8,224 bases of DNA, taken from positions 1-8,224 of the forward strand of contig JAFGFO010000303.1 in the NCBI GenBank assembly GCA_016931085.1, written 5' to 3'. The position numbers were made by a program, and so were the translations under genes. The stretch comes from Thermoflexales bacterium. GTDB lineage: Bacteria; Chloroflexota; Anaerolineae; Fen-1058. Below, in pieces: positions 1-6,685 of this stretch. Numbering within the stretch: the first letter of the stretch is position 1; every line of letters starts with the position of its first letter. The notes beneath the pieces were generated by a model, which was not told the DNA's origin, did not search any database, and worked only from the letters and a program-made list of their open reading frames with translations.

Positions 1-219
1 ATGTCTGTAGCCAGGGTGATGCTGTCAGACGGCCGCGAGGTGTCCAAGTTTGGGCTTGAACTGTCGGGCAAAGGCATTTTGCTGAAACGGCGTGGTCTTT
101 ACGAATCCATTCACATCGATGCCGCCGCCCAGATGAGCCATCCGGAAGGGTGTCCACCCAAGAGTGATCCGCATCCTCCCAAGCCTCAGCGGGCCATGAA
201 ACCAAAGCGCAGGCGGTAG
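1..219 (+). CDS. Hypothetical 72-aa protein, or C-terminal part of a longer gene
   Basis: The frame is open from the first base, which happens to be an ATG, to a TAG at 217-219, so this may be a whole small gene or the end of one starting before the window; no upstream sequence is available to judge a ribosome site. The first ~40 residues (VMLSDGREVSKFGLELS, GKGILLKRRGLYESIHID) look like short beta strands with a charged pattern. The last ~25 are rich in Pro, Lys and Arg (PPKSDPHPPKPQ, MKPKRRR), a likely disordered basic tail that could bind nucleic acid or a membrane surface. There is no signal peptide or membrane segment. I do not recognise the family. It is followed after 39 bases by a possible leader ORF and the STAND gene, so it may share their transcript. 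Confidence 0.45.
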   Translation: MSVARVMLSDGREVSKFGLELSGKGILLKRRGLYESIHIDAAAQMSHPEGCPPKSDPHPPKPQRAMKPKRRR

Positions 220-258
220 AGTGTTGCCATCTCGGTGGGGATAACAGGAAATACGAGT

Positions 259-375
259 ATGAGCATCAAAGATAGTCTAGCGAGTTGGATCGTCGACCTG
301 AGCGTGTGTGGCTGGCTGCGTTACTTGACCATGCACGCGGATATGGAAAGTCAGCGAATCAAGAGAGTGACATGA
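259..375 (+). CDS. Possible 38-aa leader peptide overlapping the STAND gene start
   Basis: An ATG at 259 is preceded by AGGA (246-249) at nine bases, and the frame runs 38 codons to a TGA at 373-375. That TGA overlaps the ATG of the STAND gene (372) in an ATGA arrangement, typical of translational coupling. The peptide starts MSIKDSLASWIVDLSVCGWL and ends in the basic stretch ESQRIKRVT; it has no recognisable domain. It could be a real small protein, a leader that sets expression of the large gene, or the stub of a decayed gene. The main support is the overlap and the ribosome site; there is no homology evidence. Confidence 0.35.
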   Translation: MSIKDSLASWIVDLSVCGWLRYLTMHADMESQRIKRVT

Positions 376-3113
376 ACCAATTGCTTGTAGAGCTATCCCA
401 ACTGCGCCAGCTCCTTGTTACTCATTTGGACGAGGGCGAGTTGCGTGACGTGTGTTTTGACCTGGATATAGATTATGCTGACCTTCCGGCTGAGGGTAGG
501 GCCAACAAGGCACGGGAATTGCTTGCTGACCTGGAGCGCCACGGCCGTGTCCCCGCCTTGCTCGAGATCGGCCAGCGTTTGCGCCCGGACGTGGACTGGG
601 CGCAGGTCTACCTGGACGATCGCATGGACGACTATCGCGTCAAGCGAGATCAATCTGACCAACTTCGCCGCGAGAGACGCCAGCGCCAGCGAGTGGTCAA
701 CCTGCGCCCATTGGATATGACCCATACCTTCAAAGATCGCGCGCGCGAGACAGGTGAACTCTGCACCCATTTGGCCCAAGAGAACGTGCGCTTGATCAGT
801 ATTGTGGGGCGCGGCGGGATGGGCAAAACAGCCCTGGTCAGCCGCGTCCTGGCCGATTTGGAACATGGTGTGCTGCCGGTGCCGGGACAGGATAAAGAAC
901 TGGCCATAGATGGGCTGCTTTATCTGAGCGCGTTGAGCACTGGACTGAGCCTCGAACGTATCTATGCTGATGTGGGGCGCATGCTCGGTGAACCGGCAGC
1001 CGGCCGCCTGGCGGCGCGGTGGGCCAGCGGTGAGATACCCCTGGCGGCCAAGGTTGAATATCTGCTGGAGGTCATGCAGGATGGGCTGTACGTCATTCTG
1101 CTGGACAATCTGGAGAATTACTTGACCCCGGACGGCACAATTGCCGACGAGGGTTTGCGCCTGTTTGTCGAGCGTTGCCTGACCCAACCAGGCGGTACAC
1201 GACTGATTGCCACCTCGCGCGAGCAGGTTCAGATAATACCCGCTGCGTTGCGCAATGCGCGTAGCATCCCTCTGCGTGAGGGTTTGCCGATAGACGAAGC
1301 GACCGCCTTGCTACGCGAGCTTGATCCGCAGGGCGAGTTGGGCCTGCGTGATGCGCCGGAAGATGACCTGCGCCGGGCGGCTCATCTCACGAGTGGCATT
1401 CCGCGTGCGCTAGAGATTATTGCCGGTATTTTGCAGGCTGATCCGACCGCTAGTCTGGCGCGCTTGTTGGCCGACCAAGACCTGTTTGGCGACCAAGTTG
1501 TGGAAAGCCTGGTAGCAGCCAGCCATCAACGGCTGGGTGAAAACGAGCGGCGTGTGATGGAGGCGTTGGCGGTTTTCGACTGCCCGGTAGAGGAAACTGC
1601 CGTTGCTTATTTGCTATATCCTTGGTATCCTGGCCTGGATACACGTGCCAGCCTGCGTCATCTAATCGGCGGTTATTTCGTCAGTGTCAACCGCGGCACG
1701 GGTGAGTATAGTTTGCACCCACTTGACCGTGAGCATGCTTACCATCATTTGCCTGATGGTAACGAGGTAGGTGGGTACAATCGGCGTAACCTGGAGTTGC
1801 GTGCGGCCGATTTCTATGCCAGCATCCGCAAGCCGGAAAGCGAATGGAAGACGATAGAGGACTTGGGGCCGCAGTTGGCAGAATTTGAGCACCGAGTTCG
1901 GGCGGGGGATTATGATAGAGCTTGTCGATTGCTAGACCTCATTGATTTTGACTATCTGTATTTGTGGGGATATTATGATCGATGGCTTGGAATGCGAAAG
2001 AAGCTGCTAGGGCGGTTGATAGACTGTGATATGCAAGTAACTAATTGGGGTAGCCTGGGCGAGGCTTACCGCGCCCAGGGACACACCAATGAAGCTATTA
2101 AGTGCTATGAGCAGGCCCTCGAACTTGCTCGCAAAATTGGTAATCGCCAGAAAGAAGGATTCTGGCTTGGCAATTTGGGTTTTGCCTACCGTACCTTGAG
2201 ACAAGTTGATAAGACGGTTGAATGCCTTAAAGAGGCTTTGGCCATTGCTCGTGAGAAGAGAGATCGCCGAAACGAAGGATTATGGCTTGGCAACCTTGGC
2301 CTTGCCTATTATGAATTAGGGCAATTTGTTCGGGCCATCAGATTTCTTGAAGAAGCTTTGGCTATAACCCGTGAGGTTGGTGATCGTCGGAGGGAAGGCA
2401 GTTTAATAGGTCGCATAGGCATTGTCTATCATGCTCTCAAACGGGTTGAGGATCCGGGCCGTTTTTATCAAGAGGCTCTTGCAATTGCGCGTGAAATTGG
2501 CGACCGTCGGAATGAAGCCTCCTGGCTTCAATGCTTGGGGTATCACTTGTACATGCACAAAGAGTTTGAACAGGCGATTGCGCTCTATGAGGAATCTTTG
2601 GGAGTTGGCTGCGAGATCGAGGACCGCTTGACACAAAGCTATGCCTTGCTGTGGTTAAGCCTGGCATCGTTGGCAACCAATGAACTTGTTACCGCCCGGC
2701 AATACTGTGTGGATGCTATGGCTTTAGAGATGCCCGAGACCTATTATCAAGCAGCATTGATATTAGGGATTATCCTTCTGCATCAGCATAGTCCGGTTGC
2801 TAATGATGCTTTCTCAGATGCCATTGATGATTGTCGCGCTGTCTTGGAAAAGACAGGTGGTTTGTATCAGCCGCGTTGTGCTTTGGCCGCGGCGCTAGTG
2901 GGTCAAGCGGTTTGCAATCCCGGCTGGGACGCCGCAAATGAAAGTGAACGTGCTAACTTGCTTGCCCCAGCACTGGCCGAGTACGCGTGGGCATTAGACA
3001 TCATCACTGCCCCAGGAATTGTCGCTGATGCGCGCCGCGATGTGGGATTGATCTGTGCAGCGGGTATCAAGGGGTTAGAGCCGGTCTTGGAATTGTTTGA
3101 CAGTGTGCCATAA
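372..3113 (+). CDS. STAND (NB-ARC-like) NTPase with N-terminal effector-associated-like domain and C-terminal TPRs
   Basis: A 913-aa NLR-like signalling ATPase. Residues 1-85 form a small helical domain (LRQLLVTHLDEGELRDVC, then a DIDYADLP turn and a second helical stretch ending in RLRPDVDW) that resembles the effector-associated/death-like adaptor domains on bacterial STAND and caspase-like proteins. The NTPase core shows Walker A GRGGMGKT (146-153), Walker B VILLDN (241-246), a sensor-type TSRE (281-284), GIPRAL (342-347) equivalent to the GLPLAL motif, and LHPLDREHAY (448-457) at the winged-helix end. From about residue 557 to 765 there are TPRs of 40 residues each, followed by a helical tail. 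By family knowledge, ligand binding to the TPRs releases the ATPase to oligomerise and the N-terminal domain recruits an effector. No such effector is in the window, so antiviral defence is inferred. I chose ATG 372 over a TTG at 285 because it has GAGAG (363-367) upstream and begins exactly at the adaptor domain. A terminator-like hairpin follows the stop. Confidence 0.88.
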   Translation: MNQLLVELSQLRQLLVTHLDEGELRDVCFDLDIDYADLPAEGRANKARELLADLERHGRVPALLEIGQRLRPDVDWAQVYLDDRMDDYRVKRDQSDQLRRERRQRQRVVNLRPLDMTHTFKDRARETGELCTHLAQENVRLISIVGRGGMGKTALVSRVLADLEHGVLPVPGQDKELAIDGLLYLSALSTGLSLERIYADVGRMLGEPAAGRLAARWASGEIPLAAKVEYLLEVMQDGLYVILLDNLENYLTPDGTIADEGLRLFVERCLTQPGGTRLIATSREQVQIIPAALRNARSIPLREGLPIDEATALLRELDPQGELGLRDAPEDDLRRAAHLTSGIPRALEIIAGILQADPTASLARLLADQDLFGDQVVESLVAASHQRLGENERRVMEALAVFDCPVEETAVAYLLYPWYPGLDTRASLRHLIGGYFVSVNRGTGEYSLHPLDREHAYHHLPDGNEVGGYNRRNLELRAADFYASIRKPESEWKTIEDLGPQLAEFEHRVRAGDYDRACRLLDLIDFDYLYLWGYYDRWLGMRKKLLGRLIDCDMQVTNWGSLGEAYRAQGHTNEAIKCYEQALELARKIGNRQKEGFWLGNLGFAYRTLRQVDKTVECLKEALAIAREKRDRRNEGLWLGNLGLAYYELGQFVRAIRFLEEALAITREVGDRRREGSLIGRIGIVYHALKRVEDPGRFYQEALAIAREIGDRRNEASWLQCLGYHLYMHKEFEQAIALYEESLGVGCEIEDRLTQSYALLWLSLASLATNELVTARQYCVDAMALEMPETYYQAALILGIILLHQHSPVANDAFSDAIDDCRAVLEKTGGLYQPRCALAAALVGQAVCNPGWDAANESERANLLAPALAEYAWALDIITAPGIVADARRDVGLICAAGIKGLEPVLELFDSVP
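2115..2660 (+). repeat. Tandem TPR-encoding repeats with exact 120-bp period
   Basis: Within the STAND gene the helix-A/B signature (ALELARKIGNR, ALAIAREKRDR, ALAITREVGDR, ALAIAREIGDR, SLGVGCEIEDR) recurs at 2115, 2235, 2355, 2475 and 2595, exactly 120 bases (40 residues) apart. This period suits kinesin-light-chain-type TPRs (TPR_12 class) rather than the usual 34-residue TPR. The repeats are clearly similar at protein level but diverged at DNA level, so this is an old expansion rather than fresh slippage. Confidence 0.85.
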
Positions 3114-3131
3114 TGAGCCGATTTGTAATCC

Positions 3132-3160
3132 GCCCAGATCCTATTGGGCCCAGTTTTCTT
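3132..3160 (+). terminator. Probable Rho-independent terminator after the STAND gene
   Basis: GCCCAG (3132-3137) pairs with TTGGGC (3144-3149), five Watson-Crick pairs and one G-T, around a 6-base loop. A T-rich run (TTTTCTT, 3154-3160) follows after a 4-base gap. It lies 18 bases after the STAND stop codon, where a terminator would be expected. The short stem and interrupted T run make it moderate rather than strong. Confidence 0.45.
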
Positions 3161-3168
3161 AGAATACA

Positions 3169-3178
3169 ATCGCAACAT
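3169..3178 (+). repeat. Left target-site duplication of the IS4-family element
   Basis: ATCGCAACAT here is repeated exactly at 4368-4377, directly flanking the terminal inverted repeats. A 10-base duplication (11 if the outermost T/A of the inverted repeats is assigned to the target) fits several IS4-family groups. Confidence 0.93.
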
Positions 3179-3196
3179 TCACTACCGGACACTTTT
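3179..3196 (+). repeat. Left terminal inverted repeat of the IS
   Basis: These 18 bases are the exact reverse complement of 4350-4367. Identity stops at the next base inward, which marks the inner limit of the repeat. Confidence 0.95.
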
Positions 3197-3212
3197 TGAT
3201 TGACTATCTTTT

Positions 3213-3221
3213 TGGTATACT
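3213..3221 (+). promoter_or_regulatory. Extended -10 promoter element driving the transposase
   Basis: TGGTATACT matches the extended -10 form TGnTATAAT, with one mismatch in the hexamer (TATACT at 3216-3221). No good -35 lies at 17 bases (TTTTTG at 3193-3198), which extended -10 promoters can tolerate. It sits just inside the left end, 29 bases before the transposase ATG. Confidence 0.5.
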
Positions 3222-3250
3222 TCTGCCCAAACTTGCAGCAGGAGCTTACC

Positions 3251-4351
3251 ATGAGCGACAACGTTCGGACTTATCGGGCGGTGCGGACAGCCCTTCAACA
3301 ACTGTATCCGGCTGAGCCCCAGGTGAATCTGGCTCGTCACCTGAACACCTTGGCCGGGCTGGTCAGCGGCATTGTAGGCGGCCGCCGCACCAACTTGCCG
3401 GAGGTGGCCAAGCATGCCCCCGACGGCACAAAACGGGAGAGCCGGGTCAAGCGGTTCTCGCGGTGGGTGAACAACGAGGGCATCGAGTTCGAGACTTACT
3501 TTCTGCCCTTCGCCGAGGCGATTTTGGCCTGCTTGGCGGCATGGCCGTTGGTGTTGGTGATGGATGGGAGCGTGGTGGGGCGCGGATGTGTGACCTTGAT
3601 GCTGAGTGTGGTCTACCAGCGTCGGGCGTTGCCTATCGCGTGGATGGTCGTCCGGGGCCGGAAAGGCCACTTTCCCGAAGACGCGCACTTGGATTTGGTG
3701 AAACAAGTGCAGGCGTGGGTGCTGGAAGGGTCCGAGGTCATTTTCCTGGGCGATGGCGAGTTCGATGGGACGTCCCTGCTGGACACCCTCAACGGCTGGG
3801 GCTGGCACTATGCCTGTCGCACCGCCAAGAATGCGGTGTTGTCTATCGCGGGGGTCGAGTTTGCCTGTCAAGACTTGACGGTGCAACAGGGCGAAGTCTG
3901 GGGCATCTCGCAGGTGGCCTTCACCCAGCAAGCCTATGGCCCAGTACTGGCCGTCGCCTGGTGGGAAGCCGACGAGAAGGAACCGATCTACTTGGTCTCG
4001 AACCTGACCTATGTCGATGAAGTCTGTCGGTGGTATGCCAAACGCTTCCGCATCGAGACCTTGTTCTCGGACCAGAAAAGCCGTGGCTTTCACTTGCATA
4101 AGAGTCACCTGTCTGATCCCGCGCGGCTGTCGCGCTTGATGATCGCCGCTGCCCTGGCTTACCTTTGGATCATTTTCCTGGGCGCGTTGGCCATACAGGA
4201 TGACTGGGTCAAAATCATTCATCGGACCGACCGCTGCGATTTGAGCCTGTTTCAATTGGGCCTGACTTTGCTTGAGCATTTTTTGAATGAGGAGCGATTC
4301 ATTCCGGTTGCGTTCAATGTGCCGGAAGCGATTGGCGTTGTCTGCATGTAA
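3251..4351 (+). CDS. IS4-family DDE transposase
   Basis: A 366-aa transposase catalysing cut-and-paste movement of the surrounding element. The catalytic triad is readable: first Asp in VLVMDGS (D105), second in FLGDGEFDG (D168), and the Glu in the IS4 signature Y-x2-R-x3-E-x6-K, here YAKRFRIETLFSDQK (Y262, R265, E269, K276), followed by the usual SRG. The long stretch between the second Asp and the Glu is the beta-strand insertion typical of the family. The N-terminal ~90 residues are helical and basic, as in DNA-binding domains that recognise the element ends. I chose ATG 3251 because it has AGGAG at 3240-3244 with six-base spacing; an upstream TTG at 3200 would overlap the promoter-like element. 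The gene looks intact, so the protein is probably functional. Confidence 0.95.
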   Translation: MSDNVRTYRAVRTALQQLYPAEPQVNLARHLNTLAGLVSGIVGGRRTNLPEVAKHAPDGTKRESRVKRFSRWVNNEGIEFETYFLPFAEAILACLAAWPLVLVMDGSVVGRGCVTLMLSVVYQRRALPIAWMVVRGRKGHFPEDAHLDLVKQVQAWVLEGSEVIFLGDGEFDGTSLLDTLNGWGWHYACRTAKNAVLSIAGVEFACQDLTVQQGEVWGISQVAFTQQAYGPVLAVAWWEADEKEPIYLVSNLTYVDEVCRWYAKRFRIETLFSDQKSRGFHLHKSHLSDPARLSRLMIAAALAYLWIIFLGALAIQDDWVKIIHRTDRCDLSLFQLGLTLLEHFLNEERFIPVAFNVPEAIGVVCM

Positions 4352-4367
4352 AAGTGTCCGGTAGTGA
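4350..4367 (+). repeat. Right terminal inverted repeat of the IS
   Basis: These bases are the exact reverse complement of 3179-3196. The last two bases of the transposase TAA stop fall inside the repeat, so the coding region and the transposase-binding end overlap. Confidence 0.95.
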
Positions 4368-4377
4368 ATCGCAACAT
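4368..4377 (+). repeat. Right target-site duplication of the IS4-family element
   Basis: ATCGCAACAT is identical to 3169-3178. Removing the element and one copy rebuilds a continuous intergenic region of about 135 bases between the STAND stop and the methyltransferase start. Confidence 0.93.
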
Positions 4378-4446
4378 CGGATAGATATGCTTGTCCTAAT
4401 GGCGCTATGTACCTAGCCTCGAAACTTGGGGATAAGGGAGACAACG

Positions 4447-5247
4447 ATGAACGTTCGAGAGCATAACCGTCTGGCTTGGAATAGACAGGTTGAAAAAGAG
4501 AATCGGTGGACGGTCCCAGTGAGCAGTTCAGTGATTGAAGCGGCACGAAAAGGTCAATGGGAAATTTTCTTGACACCATCCAAGCCGGTACCGAGAGAGT
4601 GGTTTCCAGAGATAGTGGGATCAGATGTACTGTGCTTGGCTTCAGGCGGAGGCCAGCAGGGGCCCGTTTTGGCGGCCGCAGGTGCCAAGGTGGTGGTGTT
4701 TGATAACTCGCCGAGGCAATTGGATCAAGACCGAAAAATAGCGGAGCGGGAAGGGCTGAGTATCCGGATCATTGAAGGTGATATGGCGGACCTAGGGATG
4801 TTTGCTGATGAGAGTTTTGACCTTGTTGTGCATCCAGTATCGAACGCATTTGTTCCAGATGTCCAGCCGGTATGGAAAGAGACGTATCGTGTGTTGCGCG
4901 CAGGTGGAGGGTTATTGGTTGGTTTTGCGAATCCAGTTAGGTATTTGTTTGATTACGATCTGGCAAATCGGACGGGGGTATTGCAGGTGAAATATGCATT
5001 GCCATACTCTGATGTGGTGAGCTTAAGCAAGGAGGACAAACAACAGTATGTAGAAGAGGGGATGCCTTTAGAGTTTGGCCATACATTGGAAGATCAAATT
5101 GGAGGACAGATTGAGGCTGGCTTTGTGCTGACGGGTTTCTATGAGGATGTGAATGAAGACAAGGAAGTGGATATTTTACAGGAGTATACGAATACCTACA
5201 TTGCTACACATGGGGTAAAATGTGATCTGCCCAAGTCTTCCTGTTAG
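4447..5247 (+). CDS. Class I SAM-dependent methyltransferase
   Basis: A 266-aa soluble enzyme with a Rossmann-type SAM fold. Motif I is [12 protein letters not shown] (61-72), a glycine-rich SAM loop. The second strand ends in the acidic VVVFDNS (D86), which should bind the ribose hydroxyls. GDM (111-113) and [10 protein letters not shown] (123-132) mark the middle strands, and [12 protein letters not shown] (149-160) is the usual post-core turn of UbiE/methyltransf_11-like enzymes. The N-terminal part ([15 protein letters not shown]) is the short helical cap common in this group. The substrate cannot be told; small-molecule methylation is more likely than DNA methylation because no NPPY-type motif is seen. 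ATG 4447 is supported by AAGGGAG (4434-4440) at six bases. The gene looks poorer in GC than the STAND NTPase core. The IS inserted 80 bases upstream has probably changed its leader or promoter. Confidence 0.87.
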   Translation: MNVREHNRLAWNRQVEKENRWTVPVSSSVIEAARKGQWEIFLTPSKPVPREWFPEIVGSDVLCLASGGGQQGPVLAAAGAKVVVFDNSPRQLDQDRKIAEREGLSIRIIEGDMADLGMFADESFDLVVHPVSNAFVPDVQPVWKETYRVLRAGGGLLVGFANPVRYLFDYDLANRTGVLQVKYALPYSDVVSLSKEDKQQYVEEGMPLEFGHTLEDQIGGQIEAGFVLTGFYEDVNEDKEVDILQEYTNTYIATHGVKCDLPKSSC

Positions 5248-5308
5248 CGTTGTAGCAAGTGAGTAAGGGCCGCAATGAGAGGGGCGATCGACAATCAGGA
5301 TTGGCAAC

Positions 5309-5581
5309 ATGTCTCCAGGTCGTGTCATCAAGGTCGAGCGCCGGTGCGGCTATTTGTTGTTCAAGTATTTCAAAGGCGGCCGAGGCCGTCTGATCAAATG
5401 CTACCTGGACGAGATCAGAAAGGATTATGGCGGTCGTCTCCGATCGCACGTTGCCGGCCAGCCGTTGGAGGCTCAACCGGCGTGCCCCGCGTGTGGCAAG
5501 GCGCTCGGCGTGGTCAAGCTGATCCACGGCCTGCCGGCGCTCAAGATCAACCAGGGCACGATCCGGGAGACGAGGATCTGA
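5309..5581 (+). CDS. Small four-cysteine (zinc-ribbon-like) protein of unknown function
   Basis: A 90-aa basic protein. It has four cysteines: C13 (RRCG), C31 (IKCYLDEI) and a CPAC pair at C59 and C62 followed by GKALG, a layout that suggests a zinc-binding or zinc-ribbon-like fold, though the spacing is not a classic one. The stretches YFKGGRGRLIKCYLDEI and KLIHGLPALKINQGTI look conserved and non-random, with good codon structure, which is why I accept it as a real gene. I recall similar small uncharacterised proteins in environmental bacteria but cannot name a family. The start ATG has AGGA at 5297-5300 with eight bases spacing. It stands between the methyltransferase (61 bases before) and the mismatch glycosylase (38 bases after). 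No signal peptide is visible. Confidence 0.65.
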   Translation: MSPGRVIKVERRCGYLLFKYFKGGRGRLIKCYLDEIRKDYGGRLRSHVAGQPLEAQPACPACGKALGVVKLIHGLPALKINQGTIRETRI

Positions 5582-5619
5582 GCAGAGTGGGCTATATGGG
5601 GTGAGGGAAGACTGGCTAC

Positions 5620-6159
5620 TTGAGCGTATTGAGATCTGAGCTTAGCAAGCTAACCATACCTGATGTGATTATGCCAGGATTGCGAGTGCTTTTCTGCGGT
5701 ATCAATCCAGGGCTATACTCAGCAGCGGTAGGACATCATTTTGCGCGGCCAGGCAACCGCTTCTGGCAAGCGCTTTACGGTGCAGGTTTCACGCAGCGTT
5801 TGCTGTCGCCAAGTGAGGAATACGGACTGTTGCAACTGGACTATGGCATCACAGACATCGTCGAACGCGCTACGGCAAAGGCCGATGAGCTGACGGCGGA
5901 GGAACTGGAAAAGGGCGCAAGTCGCCTGGCAGCGAAAGCGAAACGGTTCGGCCCCAAGTTCATCGCCGTGCTAGGGATTGGGGCGTACCGCCGGGCGTTC
6001 CATTGCCCCCAAGCCGAACCAGGGTTACAGAACGAGGTTATAGGTGATTCCAAATTGTGGGTATTGCCGAACCCTAGCGGATTGAACGGTCACTACCGAC
6101 TAGACCGGTTGGTGGAGTTGTTTCAAGAATTGCGAAAAGCAGCGGATAGCGCGTTGTGA
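5620..6159 (+). CDS. mug: G/U(T) mismatch-specific DNA glycosylase, Mug/TDG family
   Basis: A 179-aa member of uracil-DNA glycosylase family 2, which removes uracil (and more slowly thymine or ethenocytosine) opposite G and starts base excision repair. The active-site motif GINPG (27-31) has N29 at the position of the catalytic Asn of E. coli Mug and human TDG. It is followed by LYSAAVGHHFARPGNRFW, closer to TDG (GHHY.GPGN.FW) than to E. coli Mug. The second motif NPSGL (151-155) is the Mug-type loop that inserts into DNA and contacts the widowed G; the residues after it (NGHYR) differ from the SR of E. coli. Length matches the family (168 aa in E. coli). The start is probably TTG 5620, with GAGGGAAG at 5603-5610 and an in-frame stop shortly upstream at 5602. 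ATG 5671 would begin at the conserved MPGLRVLFCG strand and remains possible. The NUDIX gene follows after about 20 bases, suggesting cotranscription. Confidence 0.93.
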   Translation: MSVLRSELSKLTIPDVIMPGLRVLFCGINPGLYSAAVGHHFARPGNRFWQALYGAGFTQRLLSPSEEYGLLQLDYGITDIVERATAKADELTAEELEKGASRLAAKAKRFGPKFIAVLGIGAYRRAFHCPQAEPGLQNEVIGDSKLWVLPNPSGLNGHYRLDRLVELFQELRKAADSAL

Positions 6160-6181
6160 GTGATGGTTGTGTGGTATCAAG

Positions 6182-6619
6182 ATGAAGCGTGGTTTTGACT
6201 ATATCGGTGTGGGTGTGGGAGCGCTGATTGTGGATGGCCAGGGGCGGCTCTTCTTAGCGCGGCGTGGCCCCCAGGCCAAAAACGAACGGGGTTTGTGGGA
6301 GTTTCCCGGCGGGGCGGTCGAGTTTGGCGAGAGGTTGGCGGATGCGCTTCGGCGTGAGATGTGGGAAGAGTATGGCATCGAGATCGAGGTCGGCGAGCTG
6401 CTGGATGTGGTGGATCACATCTTGATCGATGAAGGTCAGCATTGGGTTTCGCCCTCGTTCATCTGCACCATTGTTTCTGGCGAGCCTGCCATCCGCGAGA
6501 GCGCCAAGTGCAGCCAGATTGGCTGGTTCGCGCTGGACGAGATCCCGGACGATTTGTCGCAGGTCACACGGAGCAACCTGGCTCACTATCACCAGCGCCT
6601 GAAAAAAGGAGGGCTATGA
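6182..6619 (+). CDS. NUDIX hydrolase (NUDT15/MTH2-like)
   Basis: A 145-aa Mg2+-dependent pyrophosphohydrolase. The full NUDIX box is present: G44-x5-E50-x7-R58-E59-M-x-E62-E63-x-G65-I66, with E59, E62 and E63 as metal ligands. The strand before it (YIGVGVGALIVDGQGRLFLARR) and LWEFPGGAVEFGE are characteristic of the NUDT15/MTH2-like branch that acts on nucleoside di- or triphosphates, so damaged-nucleotide cleanup is a reasonable but unproven role. The C-terminal part (HWVSPSFICTI, IGWFALDEIP) is also standard. I chose ATG 6182; a TTG at 6167 would add five residues but neither has a clear ribosome site, so translation may depend on coupling to the glycosylase gene ending at 6159. The stop codon overlaps the ATG of a short downstream ORF (6616). 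Confidence 0.93.
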   Translation: MKRGFDYIGVGVGALIVDGQGRLFLARRGPQAKNERGLWEFPGGAVEFGERLADALRREMWEEYGIEIEVGELLDVVDHILIDEGQHWVSPSFICTIVSGEPAIRESAKCSQIGWFALDEIPDDLSQVTRSNLAHYHQRLKKGGL

Positions 6620-6669
6620 AAGTGCGCTTGTGTCTGGCCATGTTTGCTGTTTGCGTTTGGATGGATTGA
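6616..6669 (+). pseudogene. Short signal-peptide-like ORF, possible remnant of a broken gene
   Basis: ATG 6616 overlaps the NUDIX stop (ATGA) and has a strong but close Shine-Dalgarno AAGGAGG (6606-6612). It encodes only MKVRLCLAMFAVCVWMD before TGA at 6667, which looks like the start of a secretion signal: two basic residues followed by a hydrophobic run. In the same frame after the TGA the reading continues to TGA 6742 and ends in KVKADVVVLGGT, which resembles the first Rossmann strand of secreted FAD-dependent oxidoreductases (DVVVxGGTPxG). I read this tentatively as the decayed 5' end of such a gene. A true 17-aa peptide, or a second UGA recoding event (it would give U-T-I-C), are less likely alternatives. 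Confidence 0.3.
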
Positions 6670-6685
6670 ACAATTTGCACATCTA

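Larger units (their letters stand above)
3179..4367 (+). mobile_element. Complete IS4-family insertion sequence, 1189 bp
   Basis: The element is bounded by perfect 18-base inverted repeats (TCACTACCGGACACTTTT at 3179-3196 and its complement at 4350-4367) and flanked by a perfect 10-base direct duplication. It holds one intact DDE transposase gene covering nearly all of its length, and the transposase stop codon lies inside the right inverted repeat. Perfect ends, perfect target duplication and an undamaged gene indicate a recent, possibly still active insertion. It lies between the STAND gene and a methyltransferase gene and interrupts neither reading frame, but it splits the methyltransferase leader. 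I cannot name the exact IS. Confidence 0.95.

Noticed and set aside
393..1187. A 264-codon minus-strand frame inside the STAND gene
   Set aside because: It is opposite the adaptor and Walker A region of the STAND gene, has low-complexity Gln/Ala content and no motif or ribosome site.
3463..4020. A 185-codon plus-strand frame in another phase of the transposase
   Set aside because: It is Gly/Arg-rich shadow coding of a gene with confirmed catalytic residues.
3182..4579. A 465-codon open frame on the minus strand across the IS and into the methyltransferase
   Set aside because: It is antisense to a transposase with full DDE signature and to a methyltransferase with clear motifs, crosses the IS boundary into unrelated DNA, and shows no recognisable domain; it is a composition artefact of GC-rich coding DNA.
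259..5247. A complete defence operon made of the STAND protein plus the methyltransferase
   Set aside because: The methyltransferase looks like a small-molecule enzyme without DNA-methylase motifs, and a terminator-like hairpin separated the two genes even before the IS inserted.
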